DNA of 58,462 nt, taken from assembly GCA_031285965.1 (NCBI GenBank), contig JAITVD010000074.1, positions 1-58,462 on the forward strand. The letters are read 5' to 3'. The notes under the pieces were generated by a model, which saw only the letters and a list, made by a program, of their open reading frames with translations, made no database searches and was not told the DNA's origin. A program made the translations under genes and the position numbers. Below, in pieces: positions 37,933-46,997 of the stretch. The stretch is from Azoarcus sp. (lineage in GTDB: Bacteria; Pseudomonadota; Gammaproteobacteria; Burkholderiales; Rhodocyclaceae). The number at the start of each line of letters is the position of its first letter. Position 1 is the first letter of the stretch.

Positions 37933-38618
37933 CGGAATTCACTGACCGTTTGCAGCGCAGGCTCGGCCATGCCTTTGCTAACGATGCGCTGCTCGCGCGG
38001 GCGCTGACCCACCGCAGCTTCGGGCAGGACAACAACGAACGGTTCGAGTTCCTCGGCGACAGCGTGCTCAATTGCGTGATGTCGATGGTGCTCTTCAAGC
38101 GTTTTCCGGCTCTGCGCGAAGGGGACTTGTCCAGAGTGCGCGCCTCGCTCGTGTGCCAGGGGGCGCTGGCCCGCGTGGCGAACGACATCGAGCTTGCCGC
38201 CTGCCTGCGCATGGGCGAGGGCGAATTGCGCTCCGGCGGTTTCCGTCGCCCTTCCATTCTTGCGGACGCAGTTGAGGCTCTCATCGCGGCGGTTTTCCTC
38301 GATGCTGGTTTTGAGGCGGCACACGGTGTGGTTGAGCGCCTGTTCGAGCCGTTGCTGGCGGAGGTCGATCCCGCCGCGTCGGGCAAAGACCCCAAGACCG
38401 CGCTTCAGGAATGGTTGCAAGGCCGCAAAATAGCCTTGCCCACCTACTCGATGGTTCGTGTCATGGGGGAAGCGCACGCGCAGGAGTTCGAGGTCGCCTG
38501 CGAAGTGCCAGCGTTTTCCCTGCGCACGGTCGGGCGGGGCAGCAGCCGACGGGCAGCCGAGCAGCGTTCGGCTGAGATGGCGCTTGCGAAGCTGAAAGAA
38601 AGTGAGCGCCATGCCTGA
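37929..38618 (+). CDS. rnc: Ribonuclease III
   Basis: A 229-residue double-stranded-RNA endonuclease that processes rRNA precursors. The signature NERFEFLGDSVL holds the catalytic acidic residues, with later DAVEALIAAVFLDAG. A C-terminal dsRNA-binding domain runs from DPKTALQEW to the end (RRAAEQRSAEMALAKL). It is translationally coupled on both sides. Confidence 0.97.
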   Translation: MTEFTDRLQRRLGHAFANDALLARALTHRSFGQDNNERFEFLGDSVLNCVMSMVLFKRFPALREGDLSRVRASLVCQGALARVANDIELAACLRMGEGELRSGGFRRPSILADAVEALIAAVFLDAGFEAAHGVVERLFEPLLAEVDPAASGKDPKTALQEWLQGRKIALPTYSMVRVMGEAHAQEFEVACEVPAFSLRTVGRGSSRRAAEQRSAEMALAKLKESERHA

Positions 38619-39510
38619 TTCCGCTTCTGCGGCCAGCCGCGCCGGGTTTGTGGCAATCATTGGCCGCCCGAACGTTGGCAAGTCGACGCTGCTCAACCGC
38701 TTGGTCGGTCAGAAAATAAGCATTGTGTCAGGCAAAGCGCAGACGACCCGGCATCGGGTGACGGGCATCATGAACACAGGGAATGTTCAGTTTGTGTTCG
38801 TCGATACGCCCGGTTTCCAGACGCGGCGAGGCAATGCGCTTAACCGGGCGATGAATCGTGCGGTTTCGCAGGCATTGGCGGGGGTCGACCTGGTTTTCTT
38901 TGTCATTGAGGCCGGACGTTTCTGTGACGAAGACCGCGCCGCGCTTGATGCGATTCCCCCGGAAACCCGCGCCGTGCTGGTCATCAACAAGGTCGACAGG
39001 CTGGACGATAAAAGCCGTTTGCTGCCTTTTATCGACAAGTTGCAGGTTTTGCGCGAATTTTCAGAAATCGTGCCGATTTCGGCGGAGCAGGGCGGCAATT
39101 GCGACGCGCTGGTCGTGGCGGCGGCATCGCTGCTGCCGGAAGGGCCGCCGATTTATGGCGAGGATGAAATCACCGACCGGGGAGAGCGGTTTTTTGCCAG
39201 CGAATTCCTGCGAGAAAAACTGTTCCGGCTGCTGGGCGATGAATTGCCCTATGCCCTGACGGTCGAAATCGAGAAGTTCGAGACCGAAGGGAGCTTGCGC
39301 CGCATCCACGCTGCCGTGATTGTCGACAAGGCCGCGCACAAGGGCATCGTCATCGGCAAGGGCGGGGAGAAGCTGAAACGCGCCGCGAGCGAGGCGCGGG
39401 TCGAGATGGAAAAGCTCTTTGGCGGCAAAGTCTTTCTCGAAACTTGGGTCAAGGTGCGGGGCGGCTGGGCGGATAGCGAGCGCGCGCTCAAAAGTCTGGG
39501 GTACGAGTGA
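38611..39510 (+). CDS. era: GTPase Era
   Basis: A 299-residue GTPase that binds 16S rRNA 3' end during 30S assembly. P-loop GRPNVGKSTLLN, DTPGF and NKVD are clear; the C-terminal KH domain carries GIVIGKGGEKLK. ATG 38611 overlaps the end of rnc; GTG 38602 is an alternative. Confidence 0.97.
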   Translation: MPDSASAASRAGFVAIIGRPNVGKSTLLNRLVGQKISIVSGKAQTTRHRVTGIMNTGNVQFVFVDTPGFQTRRGNALNRAMNRAVSQALAGVDLVFFVIEAGRFCDEDRAALDAIPPETRAVLVINKVDRLDDKSRLLPFIDKLQVLREFSEIVPISAEQGGNCDALVVAAASLLPEGPPIYGEDEITDRGERFFASEFLREKLFRLLGDELPYALTVEIEKFETEGSLRRIHAAVIVDKAAHKGIVIGKGGEKLKRAASEARVEMEKLFGGKVFLETWVKVRGGWADSERALKSLGYE

Positions 39511-40232
39511 GCCTGAAGCAGCGCGTCGCGCAGCAGCCCGCATGGATGCTGCATTCTTTGCCGTGGCGCGAAACCAGCCTGATTGTCGAGGTCTTTGCGC
39601 GTGATTATGGGCGCGTCGCGCTGGTTGCCAAAGGGGCGCGGCGTCCCATGTCGGAATTGCGCGGCGTCCTGATGGCGTTTCAGCCGTTGCTGCTTGACTG
39701 GTCTGGCGGCGGCGAAGTCAAAACCTTGGTTCGGGGCGAATGGCGCGGGGCGCTGCCGCCGCTGGCAGGGCGGGCGCTGTTGTGCGCCTACTACCTCAAT
39801 GAACTGATTCTGAAACTGACCGCACGGGAAGACCCGCATCCGGCGCTTTTCGATGCCTATGAAGCCGCCGTTGCCGCGTTGGGACGGAAGGAAAGCCCGC
39901 TGCCGCTCTTGCGTCGGCTTGAGCTGGCGATGCTGCGCGAACTGGGCTATGGCGTGATGCTCGACGCGGATACCGACGGGCAGCCGTTCAGTCAGGACGG
40001 GTCTTACCTCTATATAATCGAACACGGCCCGCAGCCCTGCGCGGCAAACGCGGAAACGGCGGACGGCGTGCGCGTTGGGGGGCAGACGCTCATCGACCTC
40101 GCGGCGGGCGATTTTAGCCGAGCGGCAACATTGAGCGAGGCGGGGCGCTTGCTGCGCGCGCTGATTCACCACCATCTTGGCGGCCAGTCCTTGCAATCCC
40201 GCCGAGTATTCATGGAGTTGCAGGAACTTTGA
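39507..40232 (+). CDS. recO: DNA repair protein RecO
   Basis: A 241-residue RecFOR-pathway protein that loads RecA. The OB-fold N-terminus is visible (LHSLPWRETSLIVEVFARDYG, then VAKGARRP). The GTG start shares GTGA with the era stop; the next ATG (39543) would shorten the OB-fold. It is followed by pdxJ with a TTGA overlap. Confidence 0.94.
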   Translation: MSLKQRVAQQPAWMLHSLPWRETSLIVEVFARDYGRVALVAKGARRPMSELRGVLMAFQPLLLDWSGGGEVKTLVRGEWRGALPPLAGRALLCAYYLNELILKLTAREDPHPALFDAYEAAVAALGRKESPLPLLRRLELAMLRELGYGVMLDADTDGQPFSQDGSYLYIIEHGPQPCAANAETADGVRVGGQTLIDLAAGDFSRAATLSEAGRLLRALIHHHLGGQSLQSRRVFMELQEL

Positions 40233-40981
40233 TTGAACTTGGCGTCAATATCGACCACGTTGCCACCCTGCGGCAGGCGCGGCGCACTTGGGAGCCTGAC
40301 CCCATCTGGGCGGCAGTGGAAGCCCACCTCGGCGGGGCGGATGGCATTACCGTCCATTTACGCGAAGATCGCCGCCATATCAACGACGATGATGTGCGAA
40401 GGCTCCGTGAGTTGGCTCAAGTTAAGCTGAACCTTGAAATGGCGGCGACGGATGAAATGGTCGCCATCGCTTGCCGGATTAAGCCTGAAATGGCGATGCT
40501 GGTTCCCGAGGGGCGGCAGGAAATCACGACCGAGGGGGGCATCGACATCGTGGCGGGGGAAGCGCGGCTGCGCGAATGCGTTGCCCGTCTGGCCGACGCT
40601 GGGATTGTCACCAGCGTGTTCATCGACGCCGATCCGGCGCAGGTTGATGCCGCCGCGCGCATCGGCGCGAGCGTGTGCGAAATCCATACAGGCCCTTATG
40701 CCCATGCCTTCCATACGGGCGGGCGGGATGTCGGCAGCCCCGCCGCGCAAAGGGAACTGGCTCGCGTACGCGCTGCCGGAGAAGCGGTACGCGCAGCGGG
40801 GATGCGGTTCAATGCCGGGCATGCGCTCAATTATTACAACGTGCAGCCCATCGCCGCGCTGGCCGAGGTGCGCGAACTGCATATTGGACATTCGATTGTC
40901 AGCCGCGCCGTGTTCGTGGGGCTGCGGGCGGCGGTGAGCGAGATGAAGCGGCTGATGCGCGAGGCGGGGACGGCGGCGTGA
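40229..40981 (+). CDS. pdxJ: Pyridoxine 5'-phosphate synthase
   Basis: A 250-residue TIM-barrel enzyme that makes pyridoxine phosphate from deoxyxylulose phosphate and aminoacetone phosphate. It has IELGVNIDHVATLRQAR, DGITVHLREDRRHI and HIGHSIVSRAVFVGL. The only start consistent with the conserved first residues is TTG at 40229, which overlaps the recO stop; low initiation from TTG is probably offset by coupling. Confidence 0.95.
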   Translation: MIELGVNIDHVATLRQARRTWEPDPIWAAVEAHLGGADGITVHLREDRRHINDDDVRRLRELAQVKLNLEMAATDEMVAIACRIKPEMAMLVPEGRQEITTEGGIDIVAGEARLRECVARLADAGIVTSVFIDADPAQVDAAARIGASVCEIHTGPYAHAFHTGGRDVGSPAAQRELARVRAAGEAVRAAGMRFNAGHALNYYNVQPIAALAEVRELHIGHSIVSRAVFVGLRAAVSEMKRLMREAGTAA

Positions 40982-41355
40982 TTTACGGCGTCGGAACCGA
41001 CATCGTCCAGATTGCGCGGATGCGCTCGGCGCTTGAGCGCCACGGCGAAGCGTTTGCGGCGCGTATCCTGGCGGATGGCGAGCGGGCGGAATGGCTGGCT
41101 GCCCGCGACCAGGCGCGGTTCCTTGCCAAGCGTTTTGCCGCCAAGGAGGCGTTTGGCAAGGCGCTTGGGATTGGCGTCACGCCGCCCGCGACGCTGCGGG
41201 CGGTTTCCGTGCAACACGATGAGCATGGCAAGCCTTGTTTCGCGTATGATGGGACACTTGTCACGCACATGAGGTCAAACGGTCTGTTCGCCCATTTAAG
41301 CCTGACCGACGAAAAGGATTACGTCGTGGCTTTCACGGTGGTTGAACGCCGATGA
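40978..41355 (+). CDS. acpS: Holo-ACP synthase
   Basis: A 125-residue phosphopantetheinyl transferase that activates AcpP. It has IYGVGTDIVQIARM and RFLAKRFAAKEAFGKALG with metal-binding Asp and Glu. The GTG start shares GTGA with the pdxJ stop. Linked physically to pdxJ as in most proteobacteria. Confidence 0.96.
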   Translation: MIYGVGTDIVQIARMRSALERHGEAFAARILADGERAEWLAARDQARFLAKRFAAKEAFGKALGIGVTPPATLRAVSVQHDEHGKPCFAYDGTLVTHMRSNGLFAHLSLTDEKDYVVAFTVVERR

Positions 41356-41372
41356 CATCGCAGGGGACACCA

Positions 41373-42512
41373 ATGAAACCACACGCCTTTCCCGTCGAGT
41401 TGCCACGCGGCGCGTTGATGATGGATGTTGCCGGATTGGCGTTGGACGATGAAGAACGCAAGCGCCTGTGCGACCCCCGTGTCGGTGGTGTCATCCTGTT
41501 TGCCCGCAATTACGCTGATTCTGCCCAGTTACGCGCCCTGACCAGCGAGATTCGCGCCCTGCGCTCGCCGTCCCTCATCATCGCTGTCGACCATGAAGGC
41601 GGGCGGGTGCAGCGTTTTCGGACAGACGGCTTTACCCGCCTGCCCGCGATGCGCACGCTTGGGGAAATGGCCATGCGCAATGAGGAGGAAGCCACCGAGA
41701 CGGCTCGCGCGGTGGGCTATGTGCTGGCATCCGAACTGGCTGCGCATGGTGTCGACCTGAGCTTCACGCCGGTGCTCGACCTCGATTATGGATGCAGCCG
41801 CGCCATTGGCTCCCGCGCGTTCCACCGCGATCCAGCGACGGTCGCCAATCTGGCGCTGTCGCTGGTGTCGGGCATGAAAGAAGTGGGCATGGGTTCGGTG
41901 GGCAAGCATTTTCCGGGGCATGGCTGCGTCGAGGCCGATTCGCACCATGAGATTCCGCTCGATGAGCGCGCGTTCGAGGCGATTTGGGACGAGGATATGG
42001 CGCCATATCGGTATGGGCTGCTGCACCAGCTTGCGGGCGTGATGCCCGCGCATGTCGTTTATCCCAATGCCGAGCCGGGACAGGCGCGTCCGGCTGGTTT
42101 TTCGTCTTTCTGGCTGAAGAACGTGCTCCGCGACCGGCTTGATTTCCGAGGCATCATTTTCAGCGACGACCTGAACATGGCGGGCGCAACGCTCGTGGCC
42201 GGGGATGTCGCGGAGCGGGTCGCGGCGGCGTCCAGCGCGGGCTGCGACATGTGGCTCGTGTGCAACCGCCCCGACCTTGTTGCCGAGCTTCTGGGCCAAG
42301 AGATGCCCGAGCCGGATCATGCCTCCCTTGCCCGTATTGCGGCGCTGCCCGTACCCGCGCAGCGCCCGTGGCTGGCAAGCCCTGCCGCGCTGGCGCAGTA
42401 TCCGCCTTATCAGCAAGCGCGCGAAAAGGTGCTGAAAGTGCTGGTAACAGAAAGCGCGAATGATTTTGTCATGACGGCGGGGGTCATTGGCGCTACGCGC
42501 TCAGATGGGTGA
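41373..42512 (+). CDS. nagZ: Beta-N-acetylhexosaminidase NagZ
   Basis: A 379-residue family 3 glycosidase that removes GlcNAc during cell-wall recycling. It has GVILFARNY, AVDHEGGRVQRF and the catalytic-loop region GKHFPGHGCVEADSH. AGGGGA 6-7 bp before ATG 41373 supports this start; ATG 41352, which overlaps the acpS stop, is possible. Slightly longer than E. coli NagZ owing to its C-terminal tail, which overlaps uvrC. Confidence 0.95.
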   Translation: MKPHAFPVELPRGALMMDVAGLALDDEERKRLCDPRVGGVILFARNYADSAQLRALTSEIRALRSPSLIIAVDHEGGRVQRFRTDGFTRLPAMRTLGEMAMRNEEEATETARAVGYVLASELAAHGVDLSFTPVLDLDYGCSRAIGSRAFHRDPATVANLALSLVSGMKEVGMGSVGKHFPGHGCVEADSHHEIPLDERAFEAIWDEDMAPYRYGLLHQLAGVMPAHVVYPNAEPGQARPAGFSSFWLKNVLRDRLDFRGIIFSDDLNMAGATLVAGDVAERVAAASSAGCDMWLVCNRPDLVAELLGQEMPEPDHASLARIAALPVPAQRPWLASPAALAQYPPYQQAREKVLKVLVTESANDFVMTAGVIGATRSDG

Positions 42513-44331
42513 TCGGGTTTCTGAATCTGCCCCGGCGTCGTTTGACGCTCGTTCTTTCCTGCGAACCGTGCCGAGTTCGCCAGGCGTTTATCGCATGGTC
42601 GGCAGCGACGAGCAGGTACTCTACGTTGGCAAGGCCAAGAACCTGAAGCGCCGGGTATCGAGCTATTTCCGCGTGAAGCTGTCCAGTCCGCGCATCGCCA
42701 TGATGGTGGAGAGAATCGTGCGCGTAGACATTACCCCGACGCGCTCGGAAGCCGAGGCGCTGATTCTTGAGAACAATCTCATCAAGAGCTTGGCTCCGCG
42801 TTTTAATATTCTGTTCAGGGATGACAAAAGTTACCCCTATGTTGAGCTGTCGGGAGACGAATTCCCCCGCCTCGCGTTCCATCGCGGCGCTTTCGTCAAA
42901 GGCGCACGCTATTTTGGTCCGTTTCCGAGCGCCTACGCGGTGCGCGAGAGCATCCAACTGCTGCAAAAAACATTCCGGCTGCGGACTTGCGAGAACAGCG
43001 TTTTCCAGAACCGCTCGCGGCCTTGCTTGCTGGCGCAGATTAGGCGTTGCAGCGCCCCTTGCGTGGCGGAAATCAATCATGATGGCTATGCCGCCGACGT
43101 GCATCTGGCCAGCCGCTTCCTCGACGGGCAGGCCAGCGAAGTCATCGACGATATGGGCAAGCGGATGCAGGCTGCCGCAGATCGTTTGGCTTTTGAGGAA
43201 GCGGCGGCTTGCCGCGACCGAATCAGGGTGCTGCAAACGGTGCTGCATCGGCAGTTCGCGGACAGCCGCAAGGACGAGGATGTCGACATCATTGCTTCGG
43301 TGGCGATGGTCGGGCTGGTCTGCGTCAATATTGCGATGGTGCGCGGTGGCCGCCATCTTGGGGATCGCCCCCAGTTTCCCAGCGGCGCGGCGGTGGCGGA
43401 TGAGCTTGACGGGCTGACGGCTTTCATCGAGCAGCACTATGCCGTGCATCCGCTGCCCGCGCGGATACTGGTTGCGCTCGACCCCGCTGCGGCGCGTGAG
43501 GCGCTTTCCGAAATTTCCGAACATCCGCCGCGAGCCGTCCGCCCGCGCCATGCCGCCGAAAAAGCATGGATGGAGATGGCGGAGAAAAACGCACGGCTCG
43601 CTATTGAAACGCGCCTGCGCGACGCGAGCCGTGCGGGCGAGCGGCTGCAAGCCTTGCGCGAGGCGCTCGACCTGTCTGAAATCCCGTCGCGCATCGAATG
43701 TTTCGACATCAGCCACACGATGGGGGAGGCGACGGTGGCCTCCTGCGTGGTGTGCGTCGACGGTGCGATGAAGCACGGCGAATATCGGCGCTACAACATT
43801 GACGGCATCGTGCCGGGCGATGATTTTGCCGCGATGCGCCAGACGCTGGAGCGACGCTATGGCCGGGTGGCGGACGGAGAGGGCGTCTGCCCCGACCTCA
43901 TTCTCATCGACGGTGGGCATGGGCAGGTGAGCGCGGCCTTGTCCATCCTCTCGGAGCTTGGGCTGGATGCTTTCAACATCGTGGGCGTTGCCAAGGGGGA
44001 AGGGCGCAAGCCGGGGCTGGAAACGCTGGTTTTCCCGGACGGGCGCGAAAGCATGGCGCTTGGCGGGCAATCTCCGGCGCTGCATCTGGTGGTGGAAATC
44101 CGTGACGAGGCGCACCGCTTTGCCATTACCGGGCACCGCGCCCGACGGGGCAAGGCAAGGCTTGGCTCGAAGCTGGAGGACATTCCCGGCGTTGGCCCCG
44201 CGCGCCGCCGCGCGCTCCTTTCTACCTTCGGCGGTCTGGACGGTGTCCGTGCCGCTGCCATCGAGGACTTATGCCGCGTGGACGGGGTCAGCCGAAAACT
44301 GGCCGAACAGATATACTCGGCACTGCACTGA
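42505..44331 (+). CDS. uvrC: Excinuclease ABC subunit C
   Basis: A 608-residue nuclease of nucleotide-excision repair. The N-terminal GIY-YIG nuclease (SPGVYRMVGSDEQVLYVGKA), UVR motif (AADRLAFEEAAACRDRI), the RNase H-like 5' nuclease domain (ECFDISHTMGEA, LILIDGGHGQ) and C-terminal helix-hairpin-helix (IPGVGPARRRALL) are all present. ATG 42505 overlaps the nagZ stop by 8 bp. Confidence 0.97.
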   Translation: MGDRVSESAPASFDARSFLRTVPSSPGVYRMVGSDEQVLYVGKAKNLKRRVSSYFRVKLSSPRIAMMVERIVRVDITPTRSEAEALILENNLIKSLAPRFNILFRDDKSYPYVELSGDEFPRLAFHRGAFVKGARYFGPFPSAYAVRESIQLLQKTFRLRTCENSVFQNRSRPCLLAQIRRCSAPCVAEINHDGYAADVHLASRFLDGQASEVIDDMGKRMQAAADRLAFEEAAACRDRIRVLQTVLHRQFADSRKDEDVDIIASVAMVGLVCVNIAMVRGGRHLGDRPQFPSGAAVADELDGLTAFIEQHYAVHPLPARILVALDPAAAREALSEISEHPPRAVRPRHAAEKAWMEMAEKNARLAIETRLRDASRAGERLQALREALDLSEIPSRIECFDISHTMGEATVASCVVCVDGAMKHGEYRRYNIDGIVPGDDFAAMRQTLERRYGRVADGEGVCPDLILIDGGHGQVSAALSILSELGLDAFNIVGVAKGEGRKPGLETLVFPDGRESMALGGQSPALHLVVEIRDEAHRFAITGHRARRGKARLGSKLEDIPGVGPARRRALLSTFGGLDGVRAAAIEDLCRVDGVSRKLAEQIYSALH

Positions 44332-44366
44332 AACAGGCGGGCGAAGGCGCGGAAACGGTATCTGGT

Positions 44367-44945
44367 ATGCACATCAACATTCCCAATATATTGACGTGGG
44401 GCCGTATCGGGCTGATTCCGGTCTTTATCGGCATTTACTATTTGCCTGACGCTTGGATGGGGATGAGGCAGAAAAACGAGCTTGCGACCATCCTCTTTAC
44501 CGTCGCCGCCGTGACCGACTGGCTGGACGGGTATCTTGCCCGCGTCCTCAAGCAGGCATCGGCTTTTGGCGCTTTCCTCGACCCCGTGGCGGACAAGCTC
44601 ATGGTCGTCGCCTCGCTCATTATGCTGGTTCATCTGGATCGCGTGGACATGGTCGTGCCTATCATCATCATCGGGCGCGAAATCACGATTTCGGCGCTGC
44701 GCGAATGGATGGCGCGGGAAGGTCAGTCCGCGAGCGTGGCGGTGGCCTATATCGGCAAACTCAAGACGGCCACGCAGATGACCGCCATTCCGATGCTGCT
44801 GCTCGATGCCCCGCTTCTGGGCATGGACATGCGCGTTATTGGCACTTGGCTGATTTATGTTGCCGCCGCCCTAACGCTTTGGTCGATGGGCTATTACCTG
44901 CACCGCGCATTGGGCGGTCTGGCGAGGCGCTCCGACACGGCCTGA
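44367..44945 (+). CDS. pgsA: CDP-diacylglycerol-glycerol-3-phosphate 3-phosphatidyltransferase
   Basis: A 192-residue membrane enzyme that makes phosphatidylglycerol phosphate. The CDP-alcohol phosphotransferase motif is complete (DWLDGYLARV, then GAFLDPVADK). Four to five membrane segments. Last gene of the 13 kb rpoE-pgsA run. ATG 44367 gives the conserved NIPNILTWGRI start; the open frame before it overlaps uvrC. Confidence 0.96.
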   Translation: MHINIPNILTWGRIGLIPVFIGIYYLPDAWMGMRQKNELATILFTVAAVTDWLDGYLARVLKQASAFGAFLDPVADKLMVVASLIMLVHLDRVDMVVPIIIIGREITISALREWMAREGQSASVAVAYIGKLKTATQMTAIPMLLLDAPLLGMDMRVIGTWLIYVAAALTLWSMGYYLHRALGGLARRSDTA

Positions 44946-44968
44946 CGCAGCATTTTTCGCCTGAATGT

Positions 44969-44990
44969 TCAATATCAGATGAAATATTGA
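44969..44990 (+). terminator. Weak AT-rich hairpin after pgsA
   Basis: Arms TCAATAT and ATATTGA are followed by TTATTTGATTAT. This is the only hairpin seen between pgsA and the accessory patch; stem strength is low, so termination is doubtful. Confidence 0.3.
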
Positions 44991-45218
44991 TTATTTGATT
45001 ATAAAAATATTTTACTCACACCGATAACCGCAATTTCGCAGGATAGCGGCAACCAGTTTCGGATGGTTCCGTCCATAAGGATGAAAATGCAGAAAATGCT
45101 CACTATGATGTGGACACAGTGAAAGGTTGATGAAATTACCAGAGGCTTTCCAATGTCAGGAAAGTCAATATGGCGCGGCTTGTTGTTGCTGCCGCCGCGC
45201 TGCACATAGAGGTTGTTG
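44991..45218. other. Accessory patch of mixed composition, no confident gene
   Basis: A 68-codon frame on the minus strand (44999-45205) starts with a GC-rich part (QRGGSNNKPRHIDFPDIGK) and ends in a hydrophobic tail, and a plus-strand frame ends DENAENAHYDVDTVKG near 45120. Neither is recognisable. The sudden GC-rich piece next to AT-rich DNA suggests a mosaic of gene remnants, possibly of polymorphic toxin or immunity genes; that is speculation. Confidence 0.35.
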
Positions 45219-45516
45219 TCATTGTATTATTGTTAATGTTCCGTTTTGGAGTTTATATTGTTTTGCAATAGTTCTTTTGATAGGGGCAGAAAATTGTATA
45301 TATTTTTCTCCCTTAAATGAGAACTTAACCACATTCATCCCGCTTGCCCTAGGTTTGGCATAACCTCGTGAATTGATGACAGTATTTCCGTCAATAATAA
45401 ATTTTATATGCTATTTTTTGATTTATTGAAGCGTCTTTGAAAATGGAACTACTTAATTTAGATGGCTGCAAATTTACTCCATTTACATTGATAGTCTTTC
45501 CTGTATTCAGCGGCAT
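45219..45516 (-). pseudogene. Frameshifted small gene in the accessory patch
   Basis: Reading the minus strand from ATG 45516 gives MPLNTGKTINVNG and continues to a stop, but one frame over the reading resumes at KFIIDGNTVINSRGYAKPR and runs to TGA at 45219-45221. Removing one A from the AAAA run (45402-45405) joins the two parts into about 98 residues (IAYKFIIDG across the joint). The length of 298 bp is one more than a multiple of three. It begins 12 bp after the stop of the upstream immunity-like gene, so it probably belonged to the same unit. Family unknown. A sequencing error in the homopolymer is the alternative. Confidence 0.55.
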
Positions 45517-45527
45517 CAAAATGCAAA

Positions 45528-46622
45528 CTAAGATGATTGGGGTAAAGTACATATATATCCACAACAGGTGAAAACAAACAGACTGCCTTCATCGCCAAAC
45601 ATCAGATGATATTCAGTGTTAGTTCTTTCCTCCCACGATTTGATTTCCATTATGTATATCATCGGTTTACCGCATAATCTACAAAACGGATAGGCATCAT
45701 CTTGAATCCAGTCGGGTTTGCCTCCAATAACAATAAACGCATTCGCTAACCTATCTTCAACCGCAGTTTTTATAAAACGGTACGCTGTGTTTTCCATATA
45801 AGAACGCCCAGATATTGCGGTATTCAATTCATCCATACTGTAATGTTGCTCGCAGCCACATTCAAAGCAATGCAAAACGGGAATCTTGCTAATTGGCAGT
45901 ACTTTGCGATGTAATTTCTTTGCTTCCAAATCTATGGATAGAATATAGGTCAAGCTGCTTTCGCATTGAAAACATTTTTTTGTCTTAAAATCATCTCGAT
46001 TATTAAAATCGACAAGACCGTCGTTTGTCTTTGAATCCGTATTTATCAATGCTATTTTTGATACAGTATAGTGCTTCAGAAAGTTCTCTTTGTTCCGATC
46101 AAACTCGATACAGGTTATAGGTTCTGTCCAATTTTTCCCTTGTATAGTTTTATGAATAAACAAAAGCCCTTTTTTGTCGTATTCGTATGTATATAATATA
46201 CGCATGGCATCGCTATAATAATAGGTCTTATCTTCATAACTGAGCCAAGTAATCTGCTTTAACATACTGTTTTCATATTCATAATAAAAACTTGCATGGA
46301 GTGTTGGTTTATTTGTGATTCTTTTACCATATTTGAAACCCGTATAATATGTGTGCGCTTCAACTAAAATTGCGCCGTTCCAAATAAAGTATGTTTCATT
46401 GGGGATGATAGCATCACCAACATTGTCGAGGCGAATCAAGCGGTCGTCCCTGAAATATCCTATGCTATAGCCGCTTTCTTCCACATTTGAAAACGCTGTA
46501 CTTTTCTTTTTTGTCGCGGAATAAATGTTTTCAAAAACATCAATAAAATTAAGGTTTTTGTAATACTTTATTTTGCAATCGTCAATAATACATTTTTTTT
46601 GTAAATCAGATATATTCTGCAT
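45528..46622 (-). CDS. Immunity-like protein with DUF1963-type C-terminal region
   Basis: A 364-residue protein of low GC content. The last 100 residues carry the pattern GGKPDWIQDD, then CRLCGKPM, then FGDEGSLFVFTCC, which resembles the DUF1963/YwqG family of cytoplasmic proteins often used as immunity proteins of polymorphic toxins. Two further CxxC pairs (CFQC, CFEC) around residues 220-260 could bind zinc. The first 200 residues are Tyr-rich, with motifs like YEYDKKG that resemble RHS/YD-type or MORN-like strands. GGGGAGAG lies 7 bp before the ATG. No toxin gene is visible beside it, so it is an orphan. Function is inferred from the family only. Confidence 0.65.
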   Translation of the reverse strand: MQNISDLQKKCIIDDCKIKYYKNLNFIDVFENIYSATKKKSTAFSNVEESGYSIGYFRDDRLIRLDNVGDAIIPNETYFIWNGAILVEAHTYYTGFKYGKRITNKPTLHASFYYEYENSMLKQITWLSYEDKTYYYSDAMRILYTYEYDKKGLLFIHKTIQGKNWTEPITCIEFDRNKENFLKHYTVSKIALINTDSKTNDGLVDFNNRDDFKTKKCFQCESSLTYILSIDLEAKKLHRKVLPISKIPVLHCFECGCEQHYSMDELNTAISGRSYMENTAYRFIKTAVEDRLANAFIVIGGKPDWIQDDAYPFCRLCGKPMIYIMEIKSWEERTNTEYHLMFGDEGSLFVFTCCGYICTLPQSS

Positions 46623-46776
46623 GATTTTTCTCTCCCCGAAATGGCTTGTTTACGCTTGTTTCTGATAGTGCAGTTAATAAACCCCGCTCACTTAACACTC
46701 CTCCTATTATGCTATCACCACTAATACTAAACAACAAAATTGAAAGGAACAAGCAACCATAACAATAGACTATCAA
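46606..46776 (-). other. Possible short membrane-protein gene or remnant
   Basis: A minus-strand frame from a TTG at 46776 reads a hydrophobic stretch (YCYGCLFLSILLFSISG) and a short hydrophilic tail ending 17 bp inside the following gene. It has no ATG and no clear ribosome site, and the same frame is open through the repeat upstream. It may be the tail of a lost cassette gene; it may also be noise. Confidence 0.2.
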
Positions 46777-46836
46777 TGGCTTTGAAATTTTGACGAATCG
46801 GATACCGTCGCTCTCATAAGTTCCTGATTTTATGTC

Positions 46837-46972
46837 ACATAACGTTCCGGCTGTATGTGACGTTTTGGGCAGGTAATAGGGTGATGTGGAGCGTTGCCTC
46901 TTGCCCAAAATGCGGTTTTGCGGAACCCTGGAGCCGCCGACTGGCGGCGGAACGCATACAGACCTGTTATGT
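46837..46972 (-). repeat. attC-like repeat, copy 1
   Basis: This 136 bp element has inverted ends: on the minus strand ACATAACAGGTCTGTATG at one end and CATACAGCCGGAACGTTATG at the other. The outermost boxes ACATAAC and GTTATGT fit the relaxed integron attC pattern RNNNAAC...GTTNNNY. The inside is also palindromic (TTTTGGGCAG/CTTGCCCAAAA and CCGCC/GGCGG). It lies 25 bp after the stop of the SMI1/KNR4 gene, where a cassette attC would be. Two related copies occur at the right end of the window. A MITE or other interspersed repeat is the alternative. Confidence 0.6.
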
Positions 46973-46997
46973 GAAGTGTGGGCGTACTCCATTATTT

